64,000 nt of DNA from Vannielia litorea (GCF_019801175.1 NZ_JAHVJR010000001.1:2976001-3040000); one strand, 5' to 3'. Numbered from the stretch's first letter, positions 1-8,887 are shown. Notes: a model not told the origin generated them from the letters alone. A program made the numbers and translations.

Positions 1-12
1 AGGAACGAGACA

Positions 13-1146
13 ATGACCATGATAGATTTTCTGACCGGGACCATCCCCGTCACCGTCACCGAAACCGAGCGTGTGCTCGTGCTGCGGCACGGGCGGTTCG
101 CCTCCATGCTGACCGCTGGGCACTACCGCCTGCGGCGCAAGGGCACCACGCTGCACCGGTATGACATCGAGGCAAACCCTGCCTTCGTCTCGTCCTACAG
201 CGACGCCTTGAAGCGCGCACGCCCCGATCTGCACGACGCCCACCTCACCGAGATCCGGGCCGAGGAGGCCGAGGTGGTGCTGATCTCGCTCTATGGCTGG
301 CCCTGGCGCCTGCTCCACCCCGGCCACCGGGTCACCGTCTGGAAAGACGCGGGCCTCTGGACGGTCGAGCGCCACGCCGTGACCGGCCCCCTGCTGCCCA
401 AGGCACTGGGGGACCGGCTCGAGGCCGCCGGGATCACGCGGGTCTACACCCCCGTGACCGTGCCCGATGGCCACACCGGCCTGCTCTTCACCGAGGGCGC
501 GCTGGTGGGTGATCTGGCTCCCGGTCTGCACCGTGTCTGGTCGATCGGCGCCAAGTCGACCGTCACCACGGTCGATCTCCGCTGGCGGGCCCATGAGGTC
601 ACCGGCCATGAGATCCTCACGCGGGATCGGGTGACTCTGCGGGTCAACCTCTCGGCCACCTACCGGGTGGTCGATGCGCGGGCCGCGGTGACGGTGGTCA
701 AGGACTACGCCGAAGCGCTCCACCGGGCGCTGGCCCTCGCTTTCCGGAAGACCCTCGGGGCGCTGACTCTCGACGAGCTTCTGGCCGACAAGGTCGCGGT
801 CGACGAGACGGCGGCGGGCGAGGTCCGGGCGGCCATGGCCGAGCTCGGGCTCGAGGTGGCGGAAATCGCCCTGAAGGACGTGATCCTTCCCGGCGAGATG
901 CGCGAAATCCTCAACCGCGTCGTGGCGGCGGAGAAAGAGGCCGAGGCCAACGTCATCCGTCGGCGCGAAGAGACCAACGCGGTCCGGGCGCTGCACAACA
1001 CGGCCAAGGTCATGGCGGACAACCCCGTCATGCTGCGGCTGAAAGAGCTGGAGGCGCTGGAAACCGTGGCCTCCAAGGTCGAGCGGCTCACCGTCCACAA
1101 CGGGACGGCCGGGCTTCTGTCCGACCTCGTGAAGCTCCGCGACTGA
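13..1146 (+). CDS. SPFH/band-7 domain protein, slipin family
   Basis: A 377-residue protein of the stomatin/prohibitin (SPFH) superfamily, membrane-associated scaffolds that oligomerise at the inner membrane. The N-terminal half has repeated short beta-rich stretches. The band-7 core lies around residues 145-310 and includes the typical run LTRDRVTLRVNLSATYRV followed by a helix with an EVRAAMAELGLEV segment. The tail (about 300-345) is Glu/Lys/Arg/Ala-rich and fits a coiled coil. There is no obvious transmembrane helix at the N terminus, unlike many slipins, so attachment would be peripheral or through a partner not seen here. An AGGA element precedes the ATG; a second in-frame ATG lies two codons later. 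The gene stands alone and ends in a strong hairpin. The family is secure; the cellular role is not. Confidence 0.8.
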   Translation: MTMIDFLTGTIPVTVTETERVLVLRHGRFASMLTAGHYRLRRKGTTLHRYDIEANPAFVSSYSDALKRARPDLHDAHLTEIRAEEAEVVLISLYGWPWRLLHPGHRVTVWKDAGLWTVERHAVTGPLLPKALGDRLEAAGITRVYTPVTVPDGHTGLLFTEGALVGDLAPGLHRVWSIGAKSTVTTVDLRWRAHEVTGHEILTRDRVTLRVNLSATYRVVDARAAVTVVKDYAEALHRALALAFRKTLGALTLDELLADKVAVDETAAGEVRAAMAELGLEVAEIALKDVILPGEMREILNRVVAAEKEAEANVIRRREETNAVRALHNTAKVMADNPVMLRLKELEALETVASKVERLTVHNGTAGLLSDLVKLRD

Positions 1147-1152
1147 ACCAAC

Positions 1153-1182
1153 AGGCCGTCCGGCACCCCCGCCGGGCGGCCT
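1153..1182 (+). terminator. Hairpin terminator after the slipin gene
   Basis: Two 12-base arms (AGGCCGTCCGGC and GCCGGGCGGCCT, one T-G wobble) enclose a six-base loop and begin 7 bases after the stop codon. No T-run follows, so this is a GC-rich stem without a classical tail. Confidence 0.6.
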
Positions 1183-1252
1183 ACACCTACAATTCGCCTA
1201 AAATTCTCGCCCCGCCCTGGTCATTTTCTTGCTGAAAATATTCCCGGGGGGT

Positions 1253-1272
1253 CTGGGGGGCTGGCCCCCCAG
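1253..1272 (-). terminator. G/C hairpin downstream of the anti-sigma gene
   Basis: An 8-bp perfect stem CTGGGGGG/CCCCCCAG with a four-base loop. On the minus strand it lies about 35 bases after the anti-sigma stop codon and is followed by a CCCCCCGGGAATATTTTC stretch. Hairpins of this G-run type followed by an AT-rich patch recur between genes in Rhodobacteraceae (from memory), so it may be a dispersed extragenic element acting as a terminator. Confidence 0.45.
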
Positions 1273-1305
1273 TCAGCACCGGCAAAGTGCGCAACGCCGC
1301 AAGGC

Positions 1306-2289
1306 TCACACCTCCTGCGCCGCCTCCCGCGCCACCGCCTCCAAGTCCATCCCCGGCTCGCCCACGGCCACCCATGCGGCACCCGGCGCCAGCCAGCGCA
1401 CCATCTCCACACCGTCAAAGCTGCGCGGGGTAAACTCTTCGCTCCCCGGACCCTCCCGGCCCAGCACGCAAAGCGCCATCACCTGGCCCTCAGCATCGGT
1501 ATAGAGCAGCTGCGCCACCGGCTTGCCGCCTGCCACCAGCAGGCGTGCGCCCTGGAAGGTAAAGCCAGAGGCGGCAAGATCCGGCACGCTGAACGGCACA
1601 CCCGTCTCCTTGCCGAGCCATGTCTCGATGTGGTCCTTGTCACTCGCCGGCACCTCCACGAGGTGCGCCACCTGCCGGGCATAGACCCGGTGGTAATCGG
1701 CAATCTCGTCCATCCAGCCGCGCGTGGCATGGCCATCGGCCAGTTCCGTGCCTGGCACCAGCGCCCGCGTCATCAGCGCCCCGGCCCCCGCGCCCACCAA
1801 AAGCAGCGCCAGCGCCGCGGCGATGGATGAGGAAAAGAACGGTTGGCGGTTCTCATTGGCCGCGGCATAGGCCGGCGGCGGCATCTCTTCGCGCGGCGCA
1901 TTGCCCCCGGCTGGAATGCCCCCAACCGAAGGCGCGCCGCCGCCCAGCGCTGCTTGCCCCGGCACGCCCGGCTCGGCCTCGGCCACATCCGGTGCAGGGG
2001 CCGCGCCCTCGCCGGCCGGCGTCGCAGCGGCCACCGTGGGCCGGGCCTCTTCCAGCCGGGTGCCCGGCGTGGTGGTGGCCGATATCGTCGCCAGCAGCTC
2101 GGGCGGCAACGGTGCGTCGAGCAGGCTGTCAAAGGCCACGCCCACCTCGGCATCCAGCGCGCCCGCCGCCTCGATCTCTGCAGCAAGGCTCGGGTCTTCG
2201 GCGGCTTCGGCCTCGAAGGCAGCGGCCTCGGCGGCGCTCATCGCCCCGTCGAGATAGGCAGAGATGCGGTCCATCCGATCGGCCATCAT
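1306..2289 (-). CDS. Anti-sigma factor, single membrane span, partner of adjacent ECF sigma
   Basis: A 327-residue protein expected to sequester the adjacent ECF sigma factor at the inner membrane. The N terminus (about 1-60) resembles the zinc-less anti-sigma domain, with the RISAYLDGAMSAAEAAAFE pattern typical of sigma-binding helices. A Pro/Ala/Gly-rich linker (about 80-145) leads to one transmembrane segment near residues 150-172 (SSSIAAALALLLVGAGAGAL). The C-terminal 150 residues would be periplasmic and resemble those of predicted transmembrane transcriptional regulators of the RsiW/ChrR-like group. The start overlaps the sigma gene stop by ATGA; a second ATG follows at once. The signal sensed cannot be told from the sequence. 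Confidence 0.8.
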   Translation of the reverse strand: MMADRMDRISAYLDGAMSAAEAAAFEAEAAEDPSLAAEIEAAGALDAEVGVAFDSLLDAPLPPELLATISATTTPGTRLEEARPTVAAATPAGEGAAPAPDVAEAEPGVPGQAALGGGAPSVGGIPAGGNAPREEMPPPAYAAANENRQPFFSSSIAAALALLLVGAGAGALMTRALVPGTELADGHATRGWMDEIADYHRVYARQVAHLVEVPASDKDHIETWLGKETGVPFSVPDLAASGFTFQGARLLVAGGKPVAQLLYTDAEGQVMALCVLGREGPGSEEFTPRSFDGVEMVRWLAPGAAWVAVGEPGMDLEAVAREAAQEV

Positions 2290-2789
2290 GCCGCCTCCCC
2301 TGCCAGAGCCGCCCGCAAGCGCACACGCGCCGCCGACATGCGTGACATCACCGTGCCCGGCGGAATATCGAGGATCGACGCCGCCTCGGCATAGCTGTGG
2401 CCCTCCACCGAGACGAGCAGCAGCACCGATGAGAGCCCCTCGGGCAGCGCCATGATCTGCGCCATCACCTGCCCCGCGCGAGTGGCCTCCTCACCGCCCG
2501 CATGGCTCACCAGTTCGGCGGCCTCCTCAGCTGGCACCGTGCCCTCGCCCGTTCGCACCTGCCGCTTGCGCATCTCCGATGTCCAGAGATTGCGCGCCAT
2601 CGTGTAAAGCCACGGCAGCAGCGGCTGCTCGGGGTTCCACTTGGCGGCATTGGTTATGGCACGTTCGCAGGTCATCTGAACAAGGTCATCGCCCTCGGAT
2701 GGGTGGCGGGTCAGGCTGAGCGCAAAGCGCCGCAGCCGCGGAAGGCTGGCCAGAAGCTCGGCCTGAAAATCTGTCGCGTCGGGCTGCAA
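2286..2789 (-). CDS. ECF-family RNA polymerase sigma factor
   Basis: A 167-residue extracytoplasmic-function sigma factor with only regions 2 and 4. Region 2 covers about residues 12-80, with the DDLVQMTCERAI and PWLYTMARNLWTSEMRKR motifs of core binding and -10 recognition. Region 4 covers about 108-160, with SSVLLLVSVEGHSYAEAASIL and an HTH ending in PPGTVMSRMSAARVRLR. The likely start is TTG, because a strong GAGGAGG lies about eight bases upstream and no ATG sits in the right place. It is translationally coupled to the downstream anti-sigma gene, the usual arrangement for a sigma held inactive until a stress signal. Its regulon is not visible here. Confidence 0.9.
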   Translation of the reverse strand: MQPDATDFQAELLASLPRLRRFALSLTRHPSEGDDLVQMTCERAITNAAKWNPEQPLLPWLYTMARNLWTSEMRKRQVRTGEGTVPAEEAAELVSHAGGEEATRAGQVMAQIMALPEGLSSVLLLVSVEGHSYAEAASILDIPPGTVMSRMSAARVRLRAALAGEAA

Positions 2790-2904
2790 GCTGCGGCCTC
2801 CTCGGAGCGGTGCGAACCCCCTGGTCCGCGTGGCCCGATAGAAACCAAAGGCCGGTCGCGATGCAACCGCCCGTGCGAAAATGCGCCCGGACGGTTGGCT
2901 TTTT

Positions 2905-2931
2905 GGGGCAGGCAGGGATGGCGCCTGCCCC
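2905..2931 (-). terminator. Hairpin between the TPR gene and the sigma gene
   Basis: A perfect 9-bp stem GGGGCAGGC/GCCTGCCCC lies 18 bases beyond the TPR gene stop codon on the minus strand. It is followed by AAAAAG, not a T-run, so it is at best a weak or factor-assisted terminator. Confidence 0.4.
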
Positions 2932-2948
2932 TCGGGTGTGCAGCGGGA

Positions 2949-3485
2949 TCAATAATCCACCGCAACCCCGCCAATCGCCTGCATCAGGCTGGCATAAGCC
3001 CATGTGTCCTGCCCGCCGCGCAGGGCGATCTCTTCAAGCTGCTCGGTCGCGCCCGCAAGGTCGCCCTCGGCGGCAAGGCCCTGGCCCATGTAGGAGCGGG
3101 CAAGGATGTAATCGGGGTCCACGTTCAGCGCGGCCTGGTAAAAGCCCATCGCAGCGCCGGTGTCGCCCATCTTGCGGTGGGTGAAGCCCTTGTAGTTCAG
3201 GATGCGCGGGTCGTTCTGGTCTTCGGCGGCGGCCAGCACCATCAGGGCGCGGTCGTATTTGCCATTGTAGGCCAGCTCGCGGGCGGCTTCGTAGCGGTCG
3301 TCGTCGGTCACGGCTTCGGACTTGGCGTCGAGGCACTTGGCGGTCTTCTCGTCAAACACCTGCCCTTTCTCGCACTTCGTGGTCGTCGAGGTGCTGGTCG
3401 GCGGTGTGGTGCTGTCGGAGCCTGCGGCAAAGGCCGGGGCGGCCATGGCGAGGAGAACGGCGGTCATCGGAAGAATGCGGGTCAT
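2949..3485 (-). CDS. Secreted tetratricopeptide-repeat protein
   Basis: A 178-residue exported protein. Residues 1-21 form a signal peptide (MTRILPMTAVLLAMAAPAFA), followed by a Ser/Thr-rich stretch and a CEKGQVFDEKTAKC segment whose two cysteines could form a disulphide. The rest is about three TPR helix pairs (RYEAARELAYNGKYDRAL, RILNYKGFTHRKMGDTGAAM and ILARSYMGQGLAAEGDLAGA), a protein-interaction scaffold. I chose the ATG in front of the signal peptide, which has an AAAGGA ribosome site, over an upstream start that would bury the signal sequence. Its partner is unknown. A stem of eight pairs (3529-3550) lies in the leader. Confidence 0.75.
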   Translation of the reverse strand: MTRILPMTAVLLAMAAPAFAAGSDSTTPPTSTSTTTKCEKGQVFDEKTAKCLDAKSEAVTDDDRYEAARELAYNGKYDRALMVLAAAEDQNDPRILNYKGFTHRKMGDTGAAMGFYQAALNVDPDYILARSYMGQGLAAEGDLAGATEQLEEIALRGGQDTWAYASLMQAIGGVAVDY

Positions 3486-3639
3486 CTGTCGGTCCTTTGG
3501 GTCAATGGTCTGGTTCGGTTTATCTCGGTGACGGCCCTCATCGGCTGTCATGAGAGTTACGCAGCAGCACCCCGGTTTATTCATTGCCGACTGAGATTAT
3601 TTCGCGAAAATCTCGTAACCCATTGACCACGCGGCAAAA

Positions 3640-4020
3640 CTATTTCGCCGCCACGGCCTGCAAAACCTTCAGCGGCACGATCTCCAGCGCCTTCTGATGG
3701 GTCGCCTCCAGCACCACCTCGGGCGGGCAGCCCTCGTCATGGGCCTGCATGAACCGGCTGGCACAGAGGCACCAGCGGTCGCCGGGCTTCAACCCGTCAA
3801 ACCCGTATTGCGGCATCGGCGTGCTCAGGTCGTTGCCCACGTATTTGCTGTAGGCGAGGAACTCCGCCGTCATCACCGCGCACACCGTATGGCTCCCCGC
3901 ATCGGCGAGGCAGGAGTTGCAATGCCCGTCGCGGAAGAACCCCGTCACCGGATCGTTGGAGCAGGGCTCCAGATCGCCGCCCAGCACGTTGAGCGAGGGG
4001 TATTTCTCCAGTGCGGTCAT
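3640..4020 (-). CDS. DUF2237 family protein
   Basis: A 126-residue protein matching the DUF2237 pattern: the N-terminal NVLGGDLEPCSNDPVTGFFRDG block, a GSHTVCAVMTAEFLAYSKYVGNDLSTP core and a GDRWCLCASRF motif. Several conserved cysteines and histidines (Cys in EPCS, CNSC, HTVC and WCLC) could bind metal. The biochemical role of this family is not established. The start codon shares one base with the stop of the upstream serine hydrolase gene (TGATG), so the two are translated as a pair. Confidence 0.75.
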   Translation of the reverse strand: MTALEKYPSLNVLGGDLEPCSNDPVTGFFRDGHCNSCLADAGSHTVCAVMTAEFLAYSKYVGNDLSTPMPQYGFDGLKPGDRWCLCASRFMQAHDEGCPPEVVLEATHQKALEIVPLKVLQAVAAK

Positions 4021-5195
4021 CAGCGGGCCTCCACGTTGGTTATGGCGATGCGGCGGAACCAGTCGATCATCCCGTCCTGCACCGCACCTTGCCCAAAGCC
4101 GTGGTCCGCCGCGCTCACCGCGACGACCACCTGCGCCGGGCGGTTGATGTAGATGTATTGCCCATAGATCCCCACGGCCAGAAATTCACCTTCTCCCGTC
4201 TTCGGCACCCACCAGTGATAGCCGTAGCGCAACGCGCCCGGCGCGGTGTTGGCCCTTGGCAGAGTGCTCTCGCGCACCCAGTCATAGGGCACGATCCGCC
4301 GCTCCCCGAGCCGCCCGTCCTGCAAATACATCTGCCCGAAGAGCGCATAGTCCCGCAGGCTCATGTTCAGCCCGCCCAGCACAAACCCCTGCCCCCGCGC
4401 ATCGGTCAGCAGCGTCGGGCGGCTCTCCAGCCCCATCGGCGCCAGCAGCCGCTCGCCGAGCAACGTCGCCATGTCCTGCCCGGTCGCGCCGCGCAGCACC
4501 ATGCCCAGCACATGGGTGTCCATCGACACGTAGCGCCAGACCTCTCCCGGCGGCCCGGCCCGGCGGTCGAGCCCCTCGGTGAACCCGTCGAGCGAGCCGC
4601 CCAGCGCAAGGATACGGCCCATCCGGTTGATGTCGGACCAGTAGTCGAAATAGTCCTCGTTGAAGGCCACGCCCGACTGCATCAGCAGCACATCGCCAAC
4701 GCTCGCCCCGTCATAGGCGCTGCCTTCAAGCGCCGGAGCATATTGCGTCACCGGGTCGTCGAGGCTTTCGATCTCGCCCGCATCCAGCACGATCCCGAGC
4801 AGCGCTGAGACAAAGCTCTTCGACACCGACCACGAGATCCGCAGGTCATCGCGCCCGGTGCCCTCGCGGTACACCTCCTGCGTCACCTGCCCGTCGGAGA
4901 GCACCACCAGCCCGGTGATCCGCCGCTCCGCCATCCATGCCTCCGACCCTTCGGGCAGCGGCACCGGCGGGGCCTCCAGCACCGGCTGCACCGCATCGCC
5001 CGGCCCAACCGGCAGCGCGACCCAGTGAAAGAGCTCGCCCATGTGGGTGAAGTTCCAGACGATCCGCTCCGGATCGAAGAGCTTCTGCACCGCCCAGAGC
5101 CGCGCCACCTCCTCGCGCTTCACCCAAGCCGCCGCCCCCGCCAAGACGAGCAGCAGGAGCAATCCGAGACCTATGGCTTTCAACGCGGCACGCAT
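4020..5195 (-). CDS. Beta-lactamase-fold serine hydrolase (class C/esterase type)
   Basis: A 391-residue hydrolase of the class C beta-lactamase/penicillin-binding-protein fold. One N-terminal hydrophobic segment (about 7-24, GLGLLLLLVLAGAAAWV) anchors it to the inner membrane with the catalytic domain outside. The nucleophile motif SxxK is visible as SVSK, and a YVS sequence stands where class C enzymes have YxN. A C-terminal HWW...GEGEFLAVGIYGQYIYI block is typical of family VIII esterases and 6-aminohexanoate-hydrolase-like proteins. A true beta-lactamase role is unlikely because of the anchor and the divergent motifs. I chose the ATG over a GTG nine codons upstream. The 199 bases before the divergent sensor kinase would hold promoters for both. 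Confidence 0.75.
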   Translation of the reverse strand: MRAALKAIGLGLLLLLVLAGAAAWVKREEVARLWAVQKLFDPERIVWNFTHMGELFHWVALPVGPGDAVQPVLEAPPVPLPEGSEAWMAERRITGLVVLSDGQVTQEVYREGTGRDDLRISWSVSKSFVSALLGIVLDAGEIESLDDPVTQYAPALEGSAYDGASVGDVLLMQSGVAFNEDYFDYWSDINRMGRILALGGSLDGFTEGLDRRAGPPGEVWRYVSMDTHVLGMVLRGATGQDMATLLGERLLAPMGLESRPTLLTDARGQGFVLGGLNMSLRDYALFGQMYLQDGRLGERRIVPYDWVRESTLPRANTAPGALRYGYHWWVPKTGEGEFLAVGIYGQYIYINRPAQVVVAVSAADHGFGQGAVQDGMIDWFRRIAITNVEAR

Positions 5196-5394
5196 GGTCC
5201 GATCCGACCACGAGAGCCGCACCGGCGCAAGCAGCCCCGGCTTGACTCATCGGCCCTCCCTCTGCCCGAATGGCTTTGGTGCTCCCGCGCCAGCCCGGAA
5301 GCGACCGAAACCAAGGGAGGAGCATGGCAAAACCGCACCGCGCTGACCCAAGGGCGCTTGCCCGCCCGCTTCAGGCCAAGCCCAAGGCAAAGGC

Positions 5395-7950
5395 ATGATC
5401 ACCTCGGTCGTCCTCAGCCTGACCATGCTCCTGCTGTCCGCCGGGGCGCTCTATGCCATCTACTCCTCCCAAAGCCTCGCCCGCCGCCCACCGCTCCGCG
5501 ATGCCGCCATCGGCACCGCCCTCGGCATCACCGTCGCCCTGCTGATCGAAACACACGGGCTGACCGAGCTTGTCGCGCCCCTCGTGGCCAAATCCGGCCC
5601 ACTGGTGCTGGCCGGCTATCTCGGCGGCCCCATCGGCACGGCGGCGGCAGCGGTGTTTGCCCTCGGCGCCCGGGTCTGGATGGGCGGGCCGGTGATGGCC
5701 GAGGGCCTGCTGCTCATCGCCGGCCTGCTGCTCACCGGCCTCGCCATCCGCGCCCTCGCGCCCCCGCGCGACTGGCCCCGCGTGCCGCTCCGCCACCTCG
5801 CCCTGCTGCTCATCGGGTTCGCCTTCGTGCAATCCATCGTGCCGATGCTTCCCCGCGTCAGCGCCGCGATCGGCGCGCTTGGCAGCCCTGTCGTCATCCT
5901 GCCAGGCATCCTGCTGGGCGGAGCCATCTCGATCGTCCTCACCTGGGCCTTGAACGAGATCGCCCGCCGCACCGCCCACGGCCTCACCGAGAAAGACGAG
6001 CTGCTCGCCCGCATGGGCATCATCCTGCCCCACGCCGGTGTGGGCACCTTCCGCTACTACGGCGAGAGCAACACCTACCACGTCGACGAGGGCTTCATGC
6101 GGCTCTACGGCCTGTCGCGCCCTCCCGGCCCGATCGATTACGCCACCTTCGACGCCCTCGTTCACCCCGACGACCGCGCCCGGATGGCCCGCGCGAAGGA
6201 CGAGGCCGAGGCCGGCAGCACCGCCCGCGACCAGATCGACATTCGCGCCATCCGGTCCGATGGCACCCCGCTCGAGATCCGCCTCAACTGGGTGGTGTTC
6301 CGCGAGGCCCCTGACGGGCCGGTCGAGATGGTCGGCGTCCACCGCGACCTCACCGATATCCGGCGGGCGCAGCAGGCGCTCGACAAGGCCGAGCAGCGCT
6401 CCTCCACCATCGCCGCCAACCTGCCGGGCGTGGTGGTGCAACTGCTGATCGACAAAGATGGCAGCCGCCGCCTCACCTACATCGGCCCCAAGTGCCTCGA
6501 GGTCTGGGGCTACCCTGCGGAGGAGGTCATGGCCGACAATTCGCTCATCCGCAGCGGCCAGCCGCCCGAGGATGTCGAGCGTTTCGTGGCCGACATGCGC
6601 GCGGCCCTGGTCCGCGGTGCGCCCATCCGCAGCCGCATCCCGGTCACCGACCGCATCGGCACCACCCGCTGGATGGAGTTCTATGGCTCCGGCACGCCCC
6701 TGCCCGAGGGCGGCCATCAGGTCGATGGCATCTTCATCGATGTCTCCGCCGAGGTCGCCGCACGCGCCGAGGCCGACCACAATCTCGAACTGGCCCACAG
6801 CGCCCAGCGCAACGAGGCCATCGGCAAGCTCACCGGTGGCGTGGCGCATGATTTCAACAACATCCTCGCGGTGATCCTCGGCAACCTCGAGCTCCTGCGC
6901 GAAGACATAAGCTCGGCTGACAGGCTCTCGCTGATCGATGCCGCCATCGAGGCCAGCCAGCGCGGCGCGCAGCTCACCCGCGCCATGCTCGCCTTCGCCC
7001 GCAAGTCCCGGCTCGATCCCGAGGTGGTCGACCTCAACGACATCGCCCGCCAGTCCGACAACTGGATGCGCCGCGCCCTGCCCACCTCCGTCTCGGTCGA
7101 AACCTCGCTGCTGGGCGGCCTCTGGCCGGTGCTGGCCGACCCGGCCACGCTGGAGAGCGCCCTGCTCAACCTCATCGTCAATGCCCGCGATGCAATGCGG
7201 GGCAAGGGCAGCCTCACCATTGAAACCGCCAATGTGCGCATCGACCAAAGCTACATCGACGCCCGCAATGAAGAGATCGCGCCGGGCCGCTACGTCATGC
7301 TCGCCGTCTCCGACACCGGCACCGGCATCGCGCCCGAAGACCTGCCGCATATCTTCGAGCCGTTTTATTCCACCAAGCCCCCCGCTTCCGGCTCCGGGCT
7401 GGGGTTGTCGATGGTCATGGGCTTCGTCCGCCAGTCCGGCGGCACCGTGCAGGTCTATTCCGAGCCGGGCACCGGCACGACCTTCAAGCTTTACTTTCCC
7501 GCCGCCGATGGCGCCCCGATGCAGCCCGCCGCGCCCGCGCCCGTGGCCGATGAAACCCCGCCCACCGGCAAGCGCCTGCTGCTGGCCGAGGATGAGAGCG
7601 GCGTGAACGACGTGCTCCTCTCCATCCTCACCCGCGCCGGCTACGAGGTGACCGCCACCGCCACCGGCGATGCCGCCCTCGCCGCCTTTCTGGAGGAGCC
7701 GGAAGCCTTTGATGTGGTGCTGACCGATATCGTCATGCCCGGCGCGCTTCAGGGCACCGGGCTGGCCCGCGCCCTGCGCGCCCGCCGTCCCGATCTGCCC
7801 ATCGTGTTCCTCTCGGGCTACGCCTCCGAGGCCACGGTGCATGGCAACGGGCTCCACGCCGACGACATCCGCCTTATGAAGCCCGTGCCCCGCGACGAGC
7901 TGCTCGCCGCGGTCGAGAGGGCAATGGCCCAAGGGGCCACGCCCGGCTAG
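5395..7950 (+). CDS. Hybrid sensor histidine kinase with multi-span membrane domain, two PAS domains and C-terminal receiver
   Basis: An 851-residue hybrid kinase. Residues 1-195 form five to six membrane helices with GGPIGT-type motifs like the 5TMR-LYT sensor domain. PAS domain 1 (about 205-325) begins HAGVGTFRYYGESNTYHVDE, and PAS domain 2 (about 335-455) holds GPKCLEVWGYPAEEV. The HisKA helix carries His485 in VAHDFNNILAV. The ATPase domain shows the N box around Asn596 (NLIVNARDAM), DTGTGI and GSGLGLSMV. The receiver domain has its acceptor Asp778 (DVVLTDIVMPG) and a closing Lys (RLMKPVPRDEL). Phosphate would pass inside the protein and then to an unknown partner; no separate response regulator lies nearby. 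The stop codon directly abuts the convergent dehydrogenase gene. Confidence 0.9.
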   Translation: MITSVVLSLTMLLLSAGALYAIYSSQSLARRPPLRDAAIGTALGITVALLIETHGLTELVAPLVAKSGPLVLAGYLGGPIGTAAAAVFALGARVWMGGPVMAEGLLLIAGLLLTGLAIRALAPPRDWPRVPLRHLALLLIGFAFVQSIVPMLPRVSAAIGALGSPVVILPGILLGGAISIVLTWALNEIARRTAHGLTEKDELLARMGIILPHAGVGTFRYYGESNTYHVDEGFMRLYGLSRPPGPIDYATFDALVHPDDRARMARAKDEAEAGSTARDQIDIRAIRSDGTPLEIRLNWVVFREAPDGPVEMVGVHRDLTDIRRAQQALDKAEQRSSTIAANLPGVVVQLLIDKDGSRRLTYIGPKCLEVWGYPAEEVMADNSLIRSGQPPEDVERFVADMRAALVRGAPIRSRIPVTDRIGTTRWMEFYGSGTPLPEGGHQVDGIFIDVSAEVAARAEADHNLELAHSAQRNEAIGKLTGGVAHDFNNILAVILGNLELLREDISSADRLSLIDAAIEASQRGAQLTRAMLAFARKSRLDPEVVDLNDIARQSDNWMRRALPTSVSVETSLLGGLWPVLADPATLESALLNLIVNARDAMRGKGSLTIETANVRIDQSYIDARNEEIAPGRYVMLAVSDTGTGIAPEDLPHIFEPFYSTKPPASGSGLGLSMVMGFVRQSGGTVQVYSEPGTGTTFKLYFPAADGAPMQPAAPAPVADETPPTGKRLLLAEDESGVNDVLLSILTRAGYEVTATATGDAALAAFLEEPEAFDVVLTDIVMPGALQGTGLARALRARRPDLPIVFLSGYASEATVHGNGLHADDIRLMKPVPRDELLAAVERAMAQGATPG

Positions 7951-8868
7951 TCAGCCCTTCTTGGCTTCCTCTTCCATGTCCATCCCGTTCATACGGGCCA
8001 CGTGGTCGGTGACGAAGGGCACAAAGTCGCCGCCCTTCCCGATCGCCTCGACATGGTTGAAGTAATGCCGCACCGCGCTGGCCACCACGTTGACCACGCC
8101 CGCATCGGCGGCCATCGAGTTCACGTAGCGCAGATCCTTGTTGGCGTTTTGGATGGTGAACTTGTGCACCTCCGCCTCCCGGCCCACGCAGCCGCGAGTG
8201 AACGTGTCGAAAAACCCGTTGCCCAGCCGCGAGCCGCCGATCACCGTCTGAAACTGCTTCGGCGTGATCCCCACCTTCGCACCCAGCACCGCCGCCTCGG
8301 CATAAAGGCTGGCATAGCCCATCGAGACGAAGTTCATCAGCAGCTTCATCTTGTGGCCGTTGCCGGTCGGGCCCATGTGGTTGATCGTGCCCGCCCAGCA
8401 TTCGATCACCGGCAGCACCTTGGCGAAGCTCTCGTCATCCGCGCCCACCATCGCGTCCAGCGTGCCTTCCTCGGCCTCCTTCGGCGTGCGGCCCAGCGGC
8501 GCATCCACGAGGCGGCCGCCCTTGGCCTCCAGTTCAGCGGCCAGCTTCATGGTGCTCACCGGATCGGCGGTGGAACATTCCACCACGATCAGGCCGGGTT
8601 TCGCCCCGGCCAAAATCCCGTCCGACCCATGAAACACCGCCTCCACCTGCGGCGAATTGCCGAGGCAGATGTGGATGATCTCGCATTGCTCTGCCATCTC
8701 CTTGGGCGAGGCCGCTTCCGTCGCCCCCATGCCCACGAGGCTCTCGATCGGCGTCCGGTTGCGGTTGCCCTTCACCACCAGCGGATAGCCGCCTTTCAGG
8801 ATGTTCTTCGCCATCCCGTGGCCCATGAATCCCACGCCGATGAACCCGACGGTCGGTTTGTCTGCCAT
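7951..8868 (-). CDS. Beta-hydroxyacid dehydrogenase, 3-hydroxyisobutyrate dehydrogenase family
   Basis: A 305-residue NAD(P)-dependent dehydrogenase of the family that includes 3-hydroxyisobutyrate, tartronate semialdehyde, L-threonate (LtnD) and sulfolactaldehyde reductases. The N-terminal Rossmann motif is GFIGVGFMGHGMAKN. The substrate loop reads DAPLGRTPKEA, and the catalytic-lysine helix is GPTGNGHKMKLLMN. The GRT triplet in the substrate loop is unlike the usual DAPVSGG and recalls YihU-type enzymes, so the substrate may carry a second anionic group. The ATG was chosen for its GGGAGGA ribosome site and because the Rossmann motif starts eight residues later. It follows the SDR gene by 19 bases and is probably cotranscribed with it. 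Confidence 0.85.
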   Translation of the reverse strand: MADKPTVGFIGVGFMGHGMAKNILKGGYPLVVKGNRNRTPIESLVGMGATEAASPKEMAEQCEIIHICLGNSPQVEAVFHGSDGILAGAKPGLIVVECSTADPVSTMKLAAELEAKGGRLVDAPLGRTPKEAEEGTLDAMVGADDESFAKVLPVIECWAGTINHMGPTGNGHKMKLLMNFVSMGYASLYAEAAVLGAKVGITPKQFQTVIGGSRLGNGFFDTFTRGCVGREAEVHKFTIQNANKDLRYVNSMAADAGVVNVVASAVRHYFNHVEAIGKGGDFVPFVTDHVARMNGMDMEEEAKKG

Positions 8869-8887
8869 GTTGTCCTCCCGGAAAATC

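Noticed and set aside
3593..3614. Imperfect inverted repeat between the DUF2237 and TPR genes as a terminator
   Set aside because: The stem is broken by three mismatches at its centre and no T-run follows; kept only as a weak observation.
4020..5195. Class C beta-lactamase proper
   Set aside because: SxxK is present, but the YxN motif is altered to YVS and the protein has a membrane anchor. A family VIII-type esterase or peptidase is more likely.
5371..7932. An 853-codon minus-strand frame opposite the sensor kinase
   Set aside because: The plus strand carries a complete hybrid kinase with all motifs; the antisense product is Gly/His/Ala-rich with no recognisable domain.
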